Below, piece by piece: positions 7,761-18,523 of a stretch of DNA of 64,000 nt (positions within the stretch are counted from its first letter, which is position 1; each line of letters begins with the position of its first letter). Source of the DNA: DATJPD01 sp035506575. Lineage in GTDB: Bacteria; Pseudomonadota; Alphaproteobacteria; CACIAM-22H2. Under the pieces are notes generated by a model, which did not search any database, was not told the origin of the DNA, and saw only the letters and a program-made list of their open reading frames with translations. The stretch lies in assembly GCA_035506575.1 (NCBI GenBank), contig DATJPD010000114.1:10194-74193 (forward strand), in the 5' to 3' direction. The position numbers were made by a program, and so were the translations under genes.

Positions 7761-8870
7761 ATGATCGTGGACCTTCTCGACCGGCGCGGCTGGGGGGCGT
7801 TCCTGGGCTTGGGTGCGGTGCTCGCGATCGGCGTGCCGCTCCTCAACCTGCTGCCGGCGAGCTCGCCCTTCGCCATCCCCGACTATCTCGTGCCGCTGCT
7901 TGGCAAGTACGCGTGCTATGCGATCCTCGCGCTGTCGCTCGATTTGATCTGGGGCTATGCCGGAATCCTGAGCCTCGGCCAGGGCGCCTTCTTCGCGCTC
8001 GGCGGCTACGCCATGGGCATGTACCTCATGCGCCAGATCGGCACGCGCGGCGTGTACGGGAACGCCGTTCTGCCGGACTTCATGGTGTTCCTGAACTGGA
8101 AGGCGCTGCCCTGGTATTGGTACGGATTCGACCATTTCGCCTTCGCGGCCGCGATGGCCCTGCTGGTGCCCGGCCTCCTGGCGTTCGTGTTCGGGTGGTT
8201 CGCGTTCCGCTCGCGGGTCACCGGCGTCTATCTCTCGATCATCACCCAGGCGCTCACCTATGCGCTGCTGCTGGCATTCTTCCGCAACGATATGGGCTTC
8301 GGCGGCAACAACGGGTTGACCGACTACAAGGACATCCTCGGCTTTGACGTCCATGCGCCTGCGACGCGCCGCGGTCTCTACGTGATCACAGTGATCGCGC
8401 TTGGCCTTTCGTTCCTGCTGTGCCGCTTCATCGTGAGATCGCGCCTCGGCCGCGTGCTGCTGGCGCTGCGCGACGCCGAGAGCCGTGTGCGCTTCCTCGG
8501 ATATTCCGTCACCAATGCCAAGCTGTTTGCGTTCACCGTGGCAGCAGTGCTTGCGGGGCTCGCGGGGGCCCTGTACGTGCCGCAGGTCGGCATCATCAAT
8601 CCCAGCGAGTTCTCGCCCGCGAACTCGATCGAGGTCGCGATCTGGGTGGCCGTGGGCGGCCGCGGCACGCTGGTCGGCGCCATTCTCGGCGCCGGGATCG
8701 TGAACTGGGTGAAGACCTGGCTCACCGGTGCGGCGCCCGAGGTCTGGCTGTTCTTTCTCGGCGCCCTGTTCATCATCGTGACCTTGGCGCTCCCGTCAGG
8801 GGTGGTGGGCCTGGCGCGGCAATGGCAGGCGCGCCGGCGCCGTCGTGCCGTCGCGGTGCCGGCCGAATGA
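7761..8870 (+). CDS. urtC: Urea ABC transporter permease UrtC
   Basis: A 369-residue LivM-type inner-membrane permease starting one base after the urtB stop (TGAGATG). Signature segments are LSLDLIWGYAGILSLGQGAFFALGG cut here to its core GYAGILSLGQGAFF, FRSRVTGVYLSIITQALTYA core VTGVYLSIITQA, and the EAA-like loop ALRDAESRVRFLGYSV. Its stop overlaps the urtD start (ATGA). It pairs with UrtB to translocate urea. Confidence 0.96.
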   Translation: MIVDLLDRRGWGAFLGLGAVLAIGVPLLNLLPASSPFAIPDYLVPLLGKYACYAILALSLDLIWGYAGILSLGQGAFFALGGYAMGMYLMRQIGTRGVYGNAVLPDFMVFLNWKALPWYWYGFDHFAFAAAMALLVPGLLAFVFGWFAFRSRVTGVYLSIITQALTYALLLAFFRNDMGFGGNNGLTDYKDILGFDVHAPATRRGLYVITVIALGLSFLLCRFIVRSRLGRVLLALRDAESRVRFLGYSVTNAKLFAFTVAAVLAGLAGALYVPQVGIINPSEFSPANSIEVAIWVAVGGRGTLVGAILGAGIVNWVKTWLTGAAPEVWLFFLGALFIIVTLALPSGVVGLARQWQARRRRRAVAVPAE

Positions 8871-9649
8871 ACGACGTCGCCATGACCGATACCTCTTCCC
8901 GGCAGATCACGGCGGACACACTGCTCTATCTCGACGGTGTCACCGTGAGCTTCGACGGCTTCAAGGCGCTGAACGAGCTGTCGCTGATCGTGACCCGCGG
9001 GGAGCTGCGTACGATCATCGGCCCCAACGGGGCCGGCAAGACCACGATGATGGACGTCATCACCGGCAAGACGCGGCCCGACACGGGCACGGTGCTGTTC
9101 GACGGCAACATCGACCTGACCAAGCTCGACGAGACGGCGATCGCCAATCTCGGCATCGGCCGCAAGTTCCAGAAGCCGACCGTGTTCGAGAACCTGACGG
9201 TGCTTCAGAACCTCGAGCTCGCCCTGAAAGGCGAGCGCGGCACCTGGCGCACGCTGACCGCAAAGCTGAGCGGCGAGGGCCGGGACCGGCTCGATGCGAC
9301 GCTCAAGACGATCGGCCTCGCCGAGCGGCAGAAGGAGATCGCGGGTGCCTTGAGCCACGGACAGAAGCAGTGGCTCGAAATCGGCATGCTGCTGATCCAG
9401 GACCAGAAGATCCTGCTGCTCGACGAGCCGGTTGCCGGCATGACCGACCACGAGACGCAGGCCACGGCCGAGCTGATCCTGAGCCTCGCCGGCAGCCGCA
9501 CGGTGGTCGTCGTGGAGCACGACATGGAGTTCGTGCGCAGCCTCGGCGCGCGGGTGACCGTGCTGCACGAAGGATCGGTGCTCGCCGAAGGCTCGATCGA
9601 TCATGTGCAGAACGATTCGCGCGTCATCGAAGTGTATCTCGGACGGTAA
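8867..9649 (+). CDS. urtD: Urea ABC transporter ATP-binding protein UrtD
   Basis: A 260-residue LivG-type ATPase started at ATG 8867, which overlaps the urtC stop. Walker A GPNGAGKTT, an ABC signature in the variant form ALSHGQKQWLEIG, Walker B ILLLDEPVAGM and a switch histidine (VVVVEHDME) are all present. The LSHGQKQW signature is characteristic of UrtD. It powers urea uptake together with UrtE. A strong ribosome binding site just after its stop serves the next small frame. Confidence 0.96.
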   Translation: MNDVAMTDTSSRQITADTLLYLDGVTVSFDGFKALNELSLIVTRGELRTIIGPNGAGKTTMMDVITGKTRPDTGTVLFDGNIDLTKLDETAIANLGIGRKFQKPTVFENLTVLQNLELALKGERGTWRTLTAKLSGEGRDRLDATLKTIGLAERQKEIAGALSHGQKQWLEIGMLLIQDQKILLLDEPVAGMTDHETQATAELILSLAGSRTVVVVEHDMEFVRSLGARVTVLHEGSVLAEGSIDHVQNDSRVIEVYLGR

Positions 9650-9660
9650 GGAGGACAGAC

Positions 9661-9765
9661 ATGACCTCAGTGCTCTTGCTCGTCATGGCCGCGTTGGCCG
9701 GCGCGATCGCCTTGCGGCCTTCGATGGCCGTCGTCCGCCTGGCGCAAAAAAGGCCCCGCCGCTAG
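9661..9765 (+). CDS. Small membrane-protein ORF between urtD and urtE
   Basis: A 34-codon frame with a strong ribosome binding site (AAGGAGG at 9648-9654, 6 bases before the ATG). The product has one hydrophobic segment (SVLLLVMAALAGAIAL) followed by a basic tail ending QKRPRR, as in a small inner-membrane protein. The urtE ATG lies 4 bases after its stop and has no clear ribosome binding site of its own, so this frame may couple translation of UrtE. An A6 run (9746-9751) lies near its end. I do not recognise it; it may be a leader-like coupler, a transporter accessory peptide or chance. Confidence 0.45.
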   Translation: MTSVLLLVMAALAGAIALRPSMAVVRLAQKRPRR

Positions 9766-9769
9766 GTCC

Positions 9770-10465
9770 ATGCTCGCGGTCCAGGACATCGATCTCTATT
9801 ACGGCGCCAGCCACACCCTTCGCGGGGTGAGCCTGACCGCGCGCAAGGGCGAGATCACGTGCATTCTCGGCCGCAACGGCGTCGGCAAGACCAGTCTGTT
9901 ACGCGCGATCTTCGGCCTGCAGCCGATCGCAGCCGGCCATATCGGCTGGGAGGACCATGACGTCAGCAAGCTTCCGCCGCACGCCCGCGCGCGCAGCGGC
10001 ATGGCGCTGGTGCCGCAGGGGCGCGACATCTTTCCGCGCCTGACCGTACAGGAGAACCTCGAGACGGGGTTCGCGCCGCTGTCGCGCGACAAGCGTCACG
10101 TGCCGGATGAGATCTTCACCCTGTTCCCCGTCCTGCACGACATGCTGGGGCGGCGCGGCGGTGACCTGTCGGGCGGCCAGCAGCAGCAGCTCGCGATCGC
10201 GCGGGCGCTGGTGACCCGGCCGCGCCTCCTGATCCTCGACGAGCCGACCGAGGGCATCCAGCCCTCGATCATCAAGGACATCGAGCGGGTCATCCGGTTG
10301 CTCGCCGAGCGCGGCGACATGGCCGTCCTGCTGGTCGAGCAGTATTTCGAGTTCGCCCGCGATCTTGCCGACGCCTACGTGGTCATGGAGCGCGGCGAGG
10401 TCGTGCTGGCGGGGCGCAAGTCGGACATGGAGGAATCCGCCGTCCGGCGCTACCTTACGGTCTGA
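9770..10465 (+). CDS. urtE: Urea ABC transporter ATP-binding protein UrtE
   Basis: A 231-residue LivF-type ATPase. It begins MLAVQDIDLYYGASHTLRGV, typical of UrtE, and has Walker A GRNGVGKTS, signature LSGGQQQQLAIARAL and Walker B LLILDEPTEGIQP. The start is 4 bases behind a small upstream frame that probably couples its translation. The ureD GTG follows one base after its stop, joining transport and hydrolysis genes in one transcript. Confidence 0.96.
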   Translation: MLAVQDIDLYYGASHTLRGVSLTARKGEITCILGRNGVGKTSLLRAIFGLQPIAAGHIGWEDHDVSKLPPHARARSGMALVPQGRDIFPRLTVQENLETGFAPLSRDKRHVPDEIFTLFPVLHDMLGRRGGDLSGGQQQQLAIARALVTRPRLLILDEPTEGIQPSIIKDIERVIRLLAERGDMAVLLVEQYFEFARDLADAYVVMERGEVVLAGRKSDMEESAVRRYLTV

Positions 10466-10466
10466 C

Positions 10467-11318
10467 GTGCCGTATGACCCAACTTCCGGCCGCACGACGG
10501 CCCTCGAACGCGGCGACGGCGCCGCCGAGCTGGTCTTTGCCGGGCGCGGCCCGGGCAACGGCCTTCGGCACCTCTATCAGCACGATCCCTGCCGCGTGCT
10601 GTTCCCGCGCGCCGAGCCGGGCCATCCGCCGACCGCCGTGCTGCTGACGACCTCGGGCGGGCTCACGGGGGGCGATCGCCTGCGCCTGTCGTTTGCAGCG
10701 CGCGAGGGGGCGGCGGCCACGATCACCTCGCAGGCCGCCGAAAAGATCTATCGTGCGCTCGACGAGGAGTGCCGCATCGACGTCACGATCGACGTCGGCA
10801 ACGCGTGGCTGGAATGGCTGCCGCAGGAGACGATCCTGTTCGACGGCGCCCGGCTGGCACGCCGCACCACCGTGGCCACGACAGCGGAGAGCCGGCTGCT
10901 CGCCTCCGAGATGCTGGTCTTCGGCCGCATCGCGCGCGGCGAGAGCTTCGCGTCGGGCTTCCTGCACGATGCGTGGCGGATCACGCGTGACGGAAAGCTC
11001 GTGTGGGCCGATGCGCTGACGCTCGAGGGCGACGTCGCTGCGGCCCTGGGGCGGCCGGCCGCCTTCGATGGCGCCCGGGCCGTGGCCACGGCGGTCTATG
11101 TGGCCGCCGACGCGGCAAAGCACCTCGACGTCGCCCGCACCTTGCTGGAGACAGCTTGCAGCTGGGCGGCGGCGACCGTGGTGAACGAGATCCTGCTGGC
11201 GCGCTTCGTCGGCCGCGACGCGGCGTCGGTGCGCCGCGACTTGATCGGGTATCTGTGCGGGCTGCGCCAGGCGGCCGGCGGCTGGCCGGCGCGTCTGCCG
11301 CGCGTCTGGTATCACTGA
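10467..11318 (+). CDS. ureD: Urease accessory protein UreD
   Basis: A 283-residue urease maturation scaffold. GTG 10467 is chosen because it is one base from the urtE stop and gives an N-terminus (MPYDPTSGRTTALERGDGAA) of normal length; the frame extends upstream only inside urtE. The family core PTAVLLTTSGGLTGGD, TSQAAEKIYRA, EWLPQETILFDGA and ASEMLVFGR is intact. UreD binds apo-urease and, with UreF and UreG, guides nickel insertion in the cytosol. It heads the ureDABCEFG part of the operon. Confidence 0.95.
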   Translation: MPYDPTSGRTTALERGDGAAELVFAGRGPGNGLRHLYQHDPCRVLFPRAEPGHPPTAVLLTTSGGLTGGDRLRLSFAAREGAAATITSQAAEKIYRALDEECRIDVTIDVGNAWLEWLPQETILFDGARLARRTTVATTAESRLLASEMLVFGRIARGESFASGFLHDAWRITRDGKLVWADALTLEGDVAAALGRPAAFDGARAVATAVYVAADAAKHLDVARTLLETACSWAAATVVNEILLARFVGRDAASVRRDLIGYLCGLRQAAGGWPARLPRVWYH

Positions 11319-11341
11319 CAGAGGGCAACGGGGAGGCGAGG

Positions 11342-11644
11342 GTGAATCTGACACCGAGGGAAAAGGACAAGCTCCTGGTCGCGATGGCGGCGATGGTCGC
11401 GCGCCGGCGGCTCGAGCGCGGGGTGAAGCTCAATCACCCGGAGGCGGTGGCGCTGATCACGGATTTCGTGGTCGAGGGCGCGCGCGACGGCCGCAGCGTC
11501 GCCGAGCTGATGCGCGACGGCGCCACGGTGCTGCGCCGCAATCAGGTCATGGAGGGGGTCGCCGAGATGATCGCCGACATCCAGGTCGAGGCGACGTTTC
11601 CGGACGGCACCAAGCTCGTCACCGTCCACGCGCCGATCCGCTGA
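11342..11644 (+). CDS. ureA: Urease gamma subunit
   Basis: A 100-residue urease gamma subunit with the classic start MNLTPREKDKLL read from GTG 11342; GGGGAGG lies just upstream. The family's usual length is exactly 100. HPEAVALITDFVVEGARDG and TKLVTVHAPIR are hallmark segments. With UreB and UreC it forms the (alpha beta gamma)3 urease that hydrolyses urea to ammonia and carbamate. Confidence 0.97.
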   Translation: MNLTPREKDKLLVAMAAMVARRRLERGVKLNHPEAVALITDFVVEGARDGRSVAELMRDGATVLRRNQVMEGVAEMIADIQVEATFPDGTKLVTVHAPIR

Positions 11645-11655
11645 AGGGGGAAGAC

Positions 11656-11961
11656 ATGATTCCAGGGGAAATCCTGCCGCAAGACGGCGAGATCGAGCTC
11701 AACGCCGGCCGCAAGACGGTGACACTCGAGGTCGCCAACACCGGCGACCGGCCGATCCAGGTCGGCTCGCACTATCATTTCTTCGAGACCAATACGGCGC
11801 TCAAGTTCGAGCGCAAGAAGGCGCGCGGCTACCGGCTCGACATCGCGGCCGGAACCGCGGTGCGGTTCGAGCCCGGGCAGACGCGAACCGTGCGCCTGGT
11901 GGCCTACGCGGGCGGGCGCACCGTCTACGGCTTCAACGCCAAGATCAGCGGCAAGCTTTAG
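11656..11961 (+). CDS. ureB: Urease beta subunit
   Basis: A 101-residue urease beta subunit starting MIPGEILPQDGEIELNAGR. It contains the conserved VGSHYHFFETN and GTAVRFEPGQTRTVRLV segments. It sits 11 bp after ureA, with GGGGGAAGAC as ribosome binding site, and 10 bp before ureC. It is a separate polypeptide, as in most proteobacteria, rather than fused to UreA. Confidence 0.97.
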   Translation: MIPGEILPQDGEIELNAGRKTVTLEVANTGDRPIQVGSHYHFFETNTALKFERKKARGYRLDIAAGTAVRFEPGQTRTVRLVAYAGGRTVYGFNAKISGKL

Positions 11962-11971
11962 GGGCGGGACC

Positions 11972-13684
<1,713 letters not shown>

Positions 13685-13686
13685 CG

Positions 13687-14157
13687 ATGCTGCACGCGCA
13701 TCGCATCGCACCGGCCGGCCATTGGCCGTCCGAGGAGTGCCGCGGCACGGTGACGCTCGGCTATGACGACCGCCACCGTCGGCGGCTGCGCCTGGCGACC
13801 GACGCCGGCGAGCCGGTGCTGCTCGACCTTCCGTATACGGCGGTGCTGGCCGACGGCGACGGTTTGGCGCTCAGCGAAGGTGGGTTCGTCGCGGTCAGGG
13901 CCGCCCTCGAAGACCTGGTCGAGATCACCGCCGACACGCCGGCGCTGCTGTCGCGCATCGCCTGGCATGTCGGCAACCGGCACGTGCCGGCCGAGCTCGA
14001 CGGGCAGCGCATCCTCATCCGCGAGGATCACGTGATCGTGGCGATGGTCGAAGGCCTGGGCGGCACCGTGCGGCACATCCAGGCGCCGTTCACGCCCGAA
14101 GGCGGCGCCTATGCGGCGCACGCGCATGGTTCCGAGTTGGACAGTGACCATGTTTAA
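13687..14157 (+). CDS. ureE: Urease accessory nickel-binding protein UreE
   Basis: A 156-residue nickel metallochaperone starting 3 bases after ureC. The conserved core GNRHVPAE and the metal-site segment REDHVIVAMVEGLG are present. The C-terminus is short (AYAAHAHGSELDSDHV) with only a few histidines instead of the long His tail of Klebsiella UreE, so nickel storage capacity is probably low. Its end overlaps the start of ureF. Confidence 0.95.
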   Translation: MLHAHRIAPAGHWPSEECRGTVTLGYDDRHRRRLRLATDAGEPVLLDLPYTAVLADGDGLALSEGGFVAVRAALEDLVEITADTPALLSRIAWHVGNRHVPAELDGQRILIREDHVIVAMVEGLGGTVRHIQAPFTPEGGAYAAHAHGSELDSDHV

Positions 14158-14848
14158 GACGGGGGCTACGTCTGAGACCGCGCTGTACCGGCTGATGGCG
14201 TGGCTGTCCCCGGCCTATCCCACGGGCGCGTTCAGCTACAGCCATGGTCTCGAATACGCGGTGGAAACCGGGCGCGTGGCCACGGCTGGCGCGCTGATCG
14301 ATTGGGTGGCGACCGTCGTCGAGGCGGGCGCAGGCCGGGTGGACGCAGCCCTGTTCGCCGCCGCATGGCGCGCAGCGGAGCAGGGGGACGACGCAGCCCT
14401 CGATGAGGCGGTTGCGCTGGCGGCGGCCTGGCGCTCCAGCGCCGAGACCGCCCTCGAAAGTACGGCGCAAGGGTCCGCCTTCCTGTCCGTTACGGCCAAG
14501 GCGTGGCCGCATCCCGCCCTCTTGCAGCTCGCCACCCGTCACCGGGACCAGGTGCCGCTGTCTGCGGTGGTCGGTGCTGCCTGCGCCTGGCACGGCGTGC
14601 CACTGGCGACAGCAGTCGCAGCATACCTGCAGGCGTTTGCCGCCAACCTCGTTTCGGCCGGGGTACGGCTGATCCCTCTCGGCCAGACCGACGGCCAGCG
14701 CGCCGTGGCTGCCCTCGAGCCGGTGATCGCGCGCGCGACCGAAGCCGCCCTCGCGGCCGATCTCGACTCGCTGGGGACCTCTTCGCCCTTACTCGACTGG
14801 TGCTCGATGAAACACGAAACCCAATACACGAGGTTGTTCCGCTCATGA
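14150..14848 (+). CDS. ureF: Urease accessory protein UreF
   Basis: A 232-residue maturation factor. ATG 14150 is chosen because it lies just inside the ureE end (8-base overlap) and leads directly into ALYRLMAWLSPAYPTGAFSY, the conserved UreF N-terminus; an in-frame ATG upstream at 14126 cannot be excluded. GLEYAVETG and the C-terminal PLLDWCSMKHETQYTRLFRS are hallmarks. UreF links UreD to the GTPase UreG. Confidence 0.94.
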   Translation: MFKTGATSETALYRLMAWLSPAYPTGAFSYSHGLEYAVETGRVATAGALIDWVATVVEAGAGRVDAALFAAAWRAAEQGDDAALDEAVALAAAWRSSAETALESTAQGSAFLSVTAKAWPHPALLQLATRHRDQVPLSAVVGAACAWHGVPLATAVAAYLQAFAANLVSAGVRLIPLGQTDGQRAVAALEPVIARATEAALAADLDSLGTSSPLLDWCSMKHETQYTRLFRS

Positions 14849-15468
14849 GCTCTCCCCATGGACCTCTCCGCGTCGGCATCGGCGGCCCGGTCGGCTCGGG
14901 CAAGACGGCACTCGTCGACCGCCTGTGCAAGCACATGCGCGACCGCTACAACCTCGCGGTCGTCACGAACGACATCTACACGAAGGAAGATGCGCAGTTC
15001 CTGACCCGCTCGGGGGCACTCGCCCCGGAGCGCATCGTGGGCGTGGAGACGGGCGGCTGCCCGCACACGGCGATCCGCGAGGACGCCTCGGCCAACCTCG
15101 CGGCCGTCGCCGACATGACGCGCCGCTATCCCGACCTCGACATCGTGTTCGTCGAGTCGGGCGGCGACAATCTCGCCGCGACCTTCAGCCCCGAGCTCGC
15201 CGACCTCACCATCTACGTCATCGACGTGTCGGCCGGCGACAAGATCCCGCGCAAGGGCGGCCCCGGCATCACGCGCTCGGACCTGCTGGTGATCAACAAG
15301 ATCGACCTCGCCCCCCTGGTCGGCGCCAGTCTCGAGGTGATGGACCGCGACGCGCGCAAGATGCGCGGGACCCGCCCGTTCCTGTTCACCAACCTCAAGG
15401 CGAACCAGGGTGTCGCCGAGATCGCCGACTTCATCGTGAAGACCGGCGGGGTCGAGGCCGCGGCGTAA
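14845..15468 (+). CDS. ureG: Urease accessory GTPase UreG
   Basis: A 207-residue GTPase whose ATG overlaps the ureF stop (ATGA). P-loop GIGGPVGSGKTAL, the nickel-binding Cys-Pro-His motif in VETGGCPHTAIREDAS, FVESGGDNLAATFSPELAD and NKIDLAPLVG are all present. It drives nickel delivery to urease by GTP hydrolysis. It is the last gene of the urea set; a glycosyltransferase frame opens 4 bases later. Confidence 0.97.
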   Translation: MSSPHGPLRVGIGGPVGSGKTALVDRLCKHMRDRYNLAVVTNDIYTKEDAQFLTRSGALAPERIVGVETGGCPHTAIREDASANLAAVADMTRRYPDLDIVFVESGGDNLAATFSPELADLTIYVIDVSAGDKIPRKGGPGITRSDLLVINKIDLAPLVGASLEVMDRDARKMRGTRPFLFTNLKANQGVAEIADFIVKTGGVEAAA

Positions 15469-15472
15469 AACA

Positions 15473-17236
15473 TTGAGGGGCTGCCGCGGGGCGGGCATTC
15501 TTAGCCGGATCGATCCCCGAGTCCCGTCCGGAGCTGCCTTGCAGTCGTCCTTGTCCGCCGAGCGGCGCAGCATCGCCGCCGATCTCCTGCTGCTGGCGCT
15601 GGTCATCGGCGGCATCTATCTGGTGCTGCTTGGCCAGCGGCCTTTGAGCGTGCCGAGCGAGGCGCGCTACGCGGAGATCCCCCGCGAGATGCTGGCCTCC
15701 GGCGACTGGCTGACGCCGCGCCTCAACGGGGTCAAATATTTCGAGAAGCCGCCGTTGTTCTACTGGCTGCAGGCGGCCGACGAGGCCATGTTCGGCCGTT
15801 CCGAGTTTGCGGTGCGCGTGCTGACCGCGGCGTTCGGCGTGGGCGGATGTCTCGTCGTGTACGTGGCGGGCCGTGCCTCGTGGTCGCGGCGCGCCGGGCT
15901 CCTTGCCGCCGGGACGATGGCGACGTCGGTGCTCTATTTCGAGCTGTCGCGGCAGGTGCTGCTCGACATGCCGGTCGCGTTTTTTCTTACGGCGACATTC
16001 ACGGCGTTTCTGCTCGGCATCCGGGCGCCGCCGGCGAGCCCGGCCCGCAGCCGCGCTATGTACCTCATGTATGCCATGGCCGCCGGCGCGACCTTAACCA
16101 AGGGGCTGATCGGCATCGCCCTGCCGGGCTTGGTCGTGCTGACGTGGCTGATCCTGACCGGCCGTTGGTCCGAGCTGCGCCACGTGCGCCTGCCGACCGG
16201 CACGTTGCTGTTCCTGGTTTTGACGGTGCCGTGGCACGTGGCGGTGGCGCTGCGGAATCCGGAGTTCGCCTGGTTCTATTTCGTGCACGAGCACGTGCTG
16301 CGCTTCCTCACGCCCGAGGCAGGCCGCAGCGAGCCGGTGTGGTTCTTCATTCCGATCCTGATCATCGGGTGGCTGCCGTGGGTCGTCTATCTACCCTCGG
16401 CGATATGGGAGTCGGTCGGCACCTGGTGGGCGGACCGGCGCGAACGCTCGGCCGAGCTGCTCGTCCTCTTGTGGTTTCTGCTGCCGTTCCTGTTCTTCTC
16501 CGCCTCGCGGTCGAAGCTGATTCCCTATGCCCTGCCGTTTTTCCCGCCGCTGTCGCTGCTCCTCGGCGCCTGGCTCGACCGCGCCCTCGAACGGGAGCGG
16601 CGGCTCATGCGCGGGGCTCTGCTCCTGCTGTCGGTGCTGCTGATCGGACTGGCTCTGCTGACCGACCGTGTGCACGACGACCCGCAGCTGTTCATTCCGC
16701 AACGCTACCTGGCCGCCGCCGCGCCCGCCTTGGGCCATCTGATGCCGCTGACCTATGGACTGGCCCTGGCCGCGATTGCACTGGGCTGGATGGCACGGCG
16801 CGATGCGTTGGGTGCGGCGATCGCCGTCACCCTGGCCGGTTCGGCCGCGTTCGGTCTCGCGGTCGATGCGATCGTGGGTGCCGCGCAGCCCGGATCGACG
16901 AAGCCGCTCGCGATGATGCTCGATCCTCGCTTGCGACCGGGAGACGAGGTCGCCTCCCTGTTCAGCTATCCGCAGGATCTGCCGTTCTACCTGAACCGGC
17001 GGATCACGGTCGCTGCGACCGGCGGCGACGAGCTCGATTTCGGCCGCTCGGTCGAGGATACGCGCGCCTGGATGGTCGGCGAGGACGAGTTCTGGCGGCG
17101 CTGGAGTGAACCGGGGCATACGATGTACGCCGTGATCCCGCTCGCGCGCTATGCGGAGCTCTCCGCCGGCCGCAAGACGTCGATGGTTGAACTCGGGCGG
17201 ACCGCGAGCGACGTGCTGGTGTCCAATATCAAGTAG
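15473..17236 (+). CDS. ArnT-like glycosyltransferase family 39 membrane enzyme
   Basis: A GT39 enzyme of up to 587 residues. The conserved luminal loop LSVPSEARYAEIPREMLASGDW follows the first membrane span, and NGVKYFEKPPLFYWL is the ArnT family hallmark; about twelve membrane segments follow. The start is uncertain: TTG 15473 opens the frame and other TTG codons lie at 15539 and 15551. With arnBCAD genes close by, it most likely transfers 4-amino-4-deoxy-L-arabinose from undecaprenyl phosphate to lipid A. It directly follows the urease operon and overlaps the convergent MFS gene by 8 bases. Confidence 0.85.
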   Translation: MRGCRGAGILSRIDPRVPSGAALQSSLSAERRSIAADLLLLALVIGGIYLVLLGQRPLSVPSEARYAEIPREMLASGDWLTPRLNGVKYFEKPPLFYWLQAADEAMFGRSEFAVRVLTAAFGVGGCLVVYVAGRASWSRRAGLLAAGTMATSVLYFELSRQVLLDMPVAFFLTATFTAFLLGIRAPPASPARSRAMYLMYAMAAGATLTKGLIGIALPGLVVLTWLILTGRWSELRHVRLPTGTLLFLVLTVPWHVAVALRNPEFAWFYFVHEHVLRFLTPEAGRSEPVWFFIPILIIGWLPWVVYLPSAIWESVGTWWADRRERSAELLVLLWFLLPFLFFSASRSKLIPYALPFFPPLSLLLGAWLDRALERERRLMRGALLLLSVLLIGLALLTDRVHDDPQLFIPQRYLAAAAPALGHLMPLTYGLALAAIALGWMARRDALGAAIAVTLAGSAAFGLAVDAIVGAAQPGSTKPLAMMLDPRLRPGDEVASLFSYPQDLPFYLNRRITVAATGGDELDFGRSVEDTRAWMVGEDEFWRRWSEPGHTMYAVIPLARYAELSAGRKTSMVELGRTASDVLVSNIK

Positions 17237-18455
17237 CCGCCGGGAGTATGGCGGCGGTTCGCCGCCGCAGCCGCAACAACGAGCCGGCAATCAGGAGATT
17301 AAGGATGTTCCAGCCGATGCCGTTGAGAATGGCGGCCTGATAAGAGCCGGTCAGATCGAAGATGGCGCCGGACATCCAGCCACCGAGCGCCATGCCCACC
17401 AGGGTGGCGGATAAGGTCAGGCCGACGCGCGTTGCGGCTTCACGGGCCGGGAACAGCTCGCGCACGATATACGCGTAGCTCGGGACGATGCCGCCTTGCC
17501 CCAGGCCGAACACCGCCGAGATCACGTACAGCGACACCAGGCCGTCGAACGGCAGGTACAGGGCCAGCGCCATCCCCTGCAGCGCCGAGCCGATCAGCAG
17601 CGTTTTGAGGCCGCCCAGGCGGTCAAGGACCACGCCGAAGGTGAGCCGACTGATGACGCCGCAGCCGAGCATCAGCGACAGCATCTCGGCCCCGCGCGCC
17701 GGTCCATAGCCGAGGTCCACGCAATAGGCCACGAGATGGACCTGCGGCATCGCCATCGCGATGCAGCATGAGAGGCCCGCCAGCGCCAGCAATGCCTGCA
17801 GCCGCGCGGGCGGCAGGAAGGGCGTCGGGTCCCGGCCGACCGCCATCTCGTGCCGGGCCGACTTCGCGGGCGGCTGCCGCCGCAGGACAAAGGTCAGCGG
17901 CAGGGTCGCCACGAGACAGAATACGCCGATGCCGAGATGCGTCTCGCGCCAACCGACCAGCGCGATGAAATGCTCGACGATGCCCGGCCAGAGGGTCCCG
18001 GCGAGATAGTTGCCGGTCGCCGCCACCGCGATTGCGATCCCGCGGCGTCGTTCGAACCAGAGCGAAATGTCGGCGACCATCGGTGCGAAGGTCGCAGAGC
18101 TGCCGAGGCCGATCACGGCGCCGTAGATCGCGGCGAACACCCCGATGTTCGGCGCATGCGCGGCAGCGACATAGCCCAGACTGAGGGCGATCGTGCCGCC
18201 GATCACGGGGACCATGATGCCGAACCGGTCGGCAAGCCGGCCCATCAGGACCGTGCCGCAGGCAAAGCCGATCATGGTCAGGGCATAAGGTAAGGACGCG
18301 CCGCCGCGCGCGACGCCGAATTCCGCCTGGACGGCCGGGAGCGCCACCACGATCGACCACATCCCGACGCCGCCGAGCGTACTGATGGTCACGACGGCGA
18401 TCAGGCGGACCCATGCATACGGGGAATCGACGCCGCCGCTGGCGATGGTGCTCAT
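17229..18455 (-). CDS. MFS transporter, oxalate/formate-antiporter-like
   Basis: A 408-residue major facilitator with about twelve membrane segments. The loop motif GRLADRFGIMVPVIGG and the second-half GVVLDRLGGLKTLLIG match the MFS A-motif. WSIVVALPAVQAEFGVARGGASLPY resembles the OFA/monocarboxylate branch. It faces the arnT-like gene tail to tail with an 8-bp overlap and is divergent from arnB. The substrate is unknown; its place between arn genes on the opposite strand suggests insertion into the cluster rather than an arn function. Confidence 0.85.
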   Translation of the reverse strand: MSTIASGGVDSPYAWVRLIAVVTISTLGGVGMWSIVVALPAVQAEFGVARGGASLPYALTMIGFACGTVLMGRLADRFGIMVPVIGGTIALSLGYVAAAHAPNIGVFAAIYGAVIGLGSSATFAPMVADISLWFERRRGIAIAVAATGNYLAGTLWPGIVEHFIALVGWRETHLGIGVFCLVATLPLTFVLRRQPPAKSARHEMAVGRDPTPFLPPARLQALLALAGLSCCIAMAMPQVHLVAYCVDLGYGPARGAEMLSLMLGCGVISRLTFGVVLDRLGGLKTLLIGSALQGMALALYLPFDGLVSLYVISAVFGLGQGGIVPSYAYIVRELFPAREAATRVGLTLSATLVGMALGGWMSGAIFDLTGSYQAAILNGIGWNILNLLIAGSLLRLRRRTAAILPAAT

Positions 18456-18523
18456 CCCGGTACTCGTACCTCATTCGCGGCCCTGCCGCCATCTTCGGCA
18501 CCCCGCCGCGGCGAAGAATCTCT

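Noticed and set aside
9746..9751. A6 run as a programmed -1 frameshift site between the small ORF and urtE
   Set aside because: The urtE frame is +1 relative to the small frame, not -1, and UrtE homologues begin at the ATG used here. Only a rare slip would fuse them.
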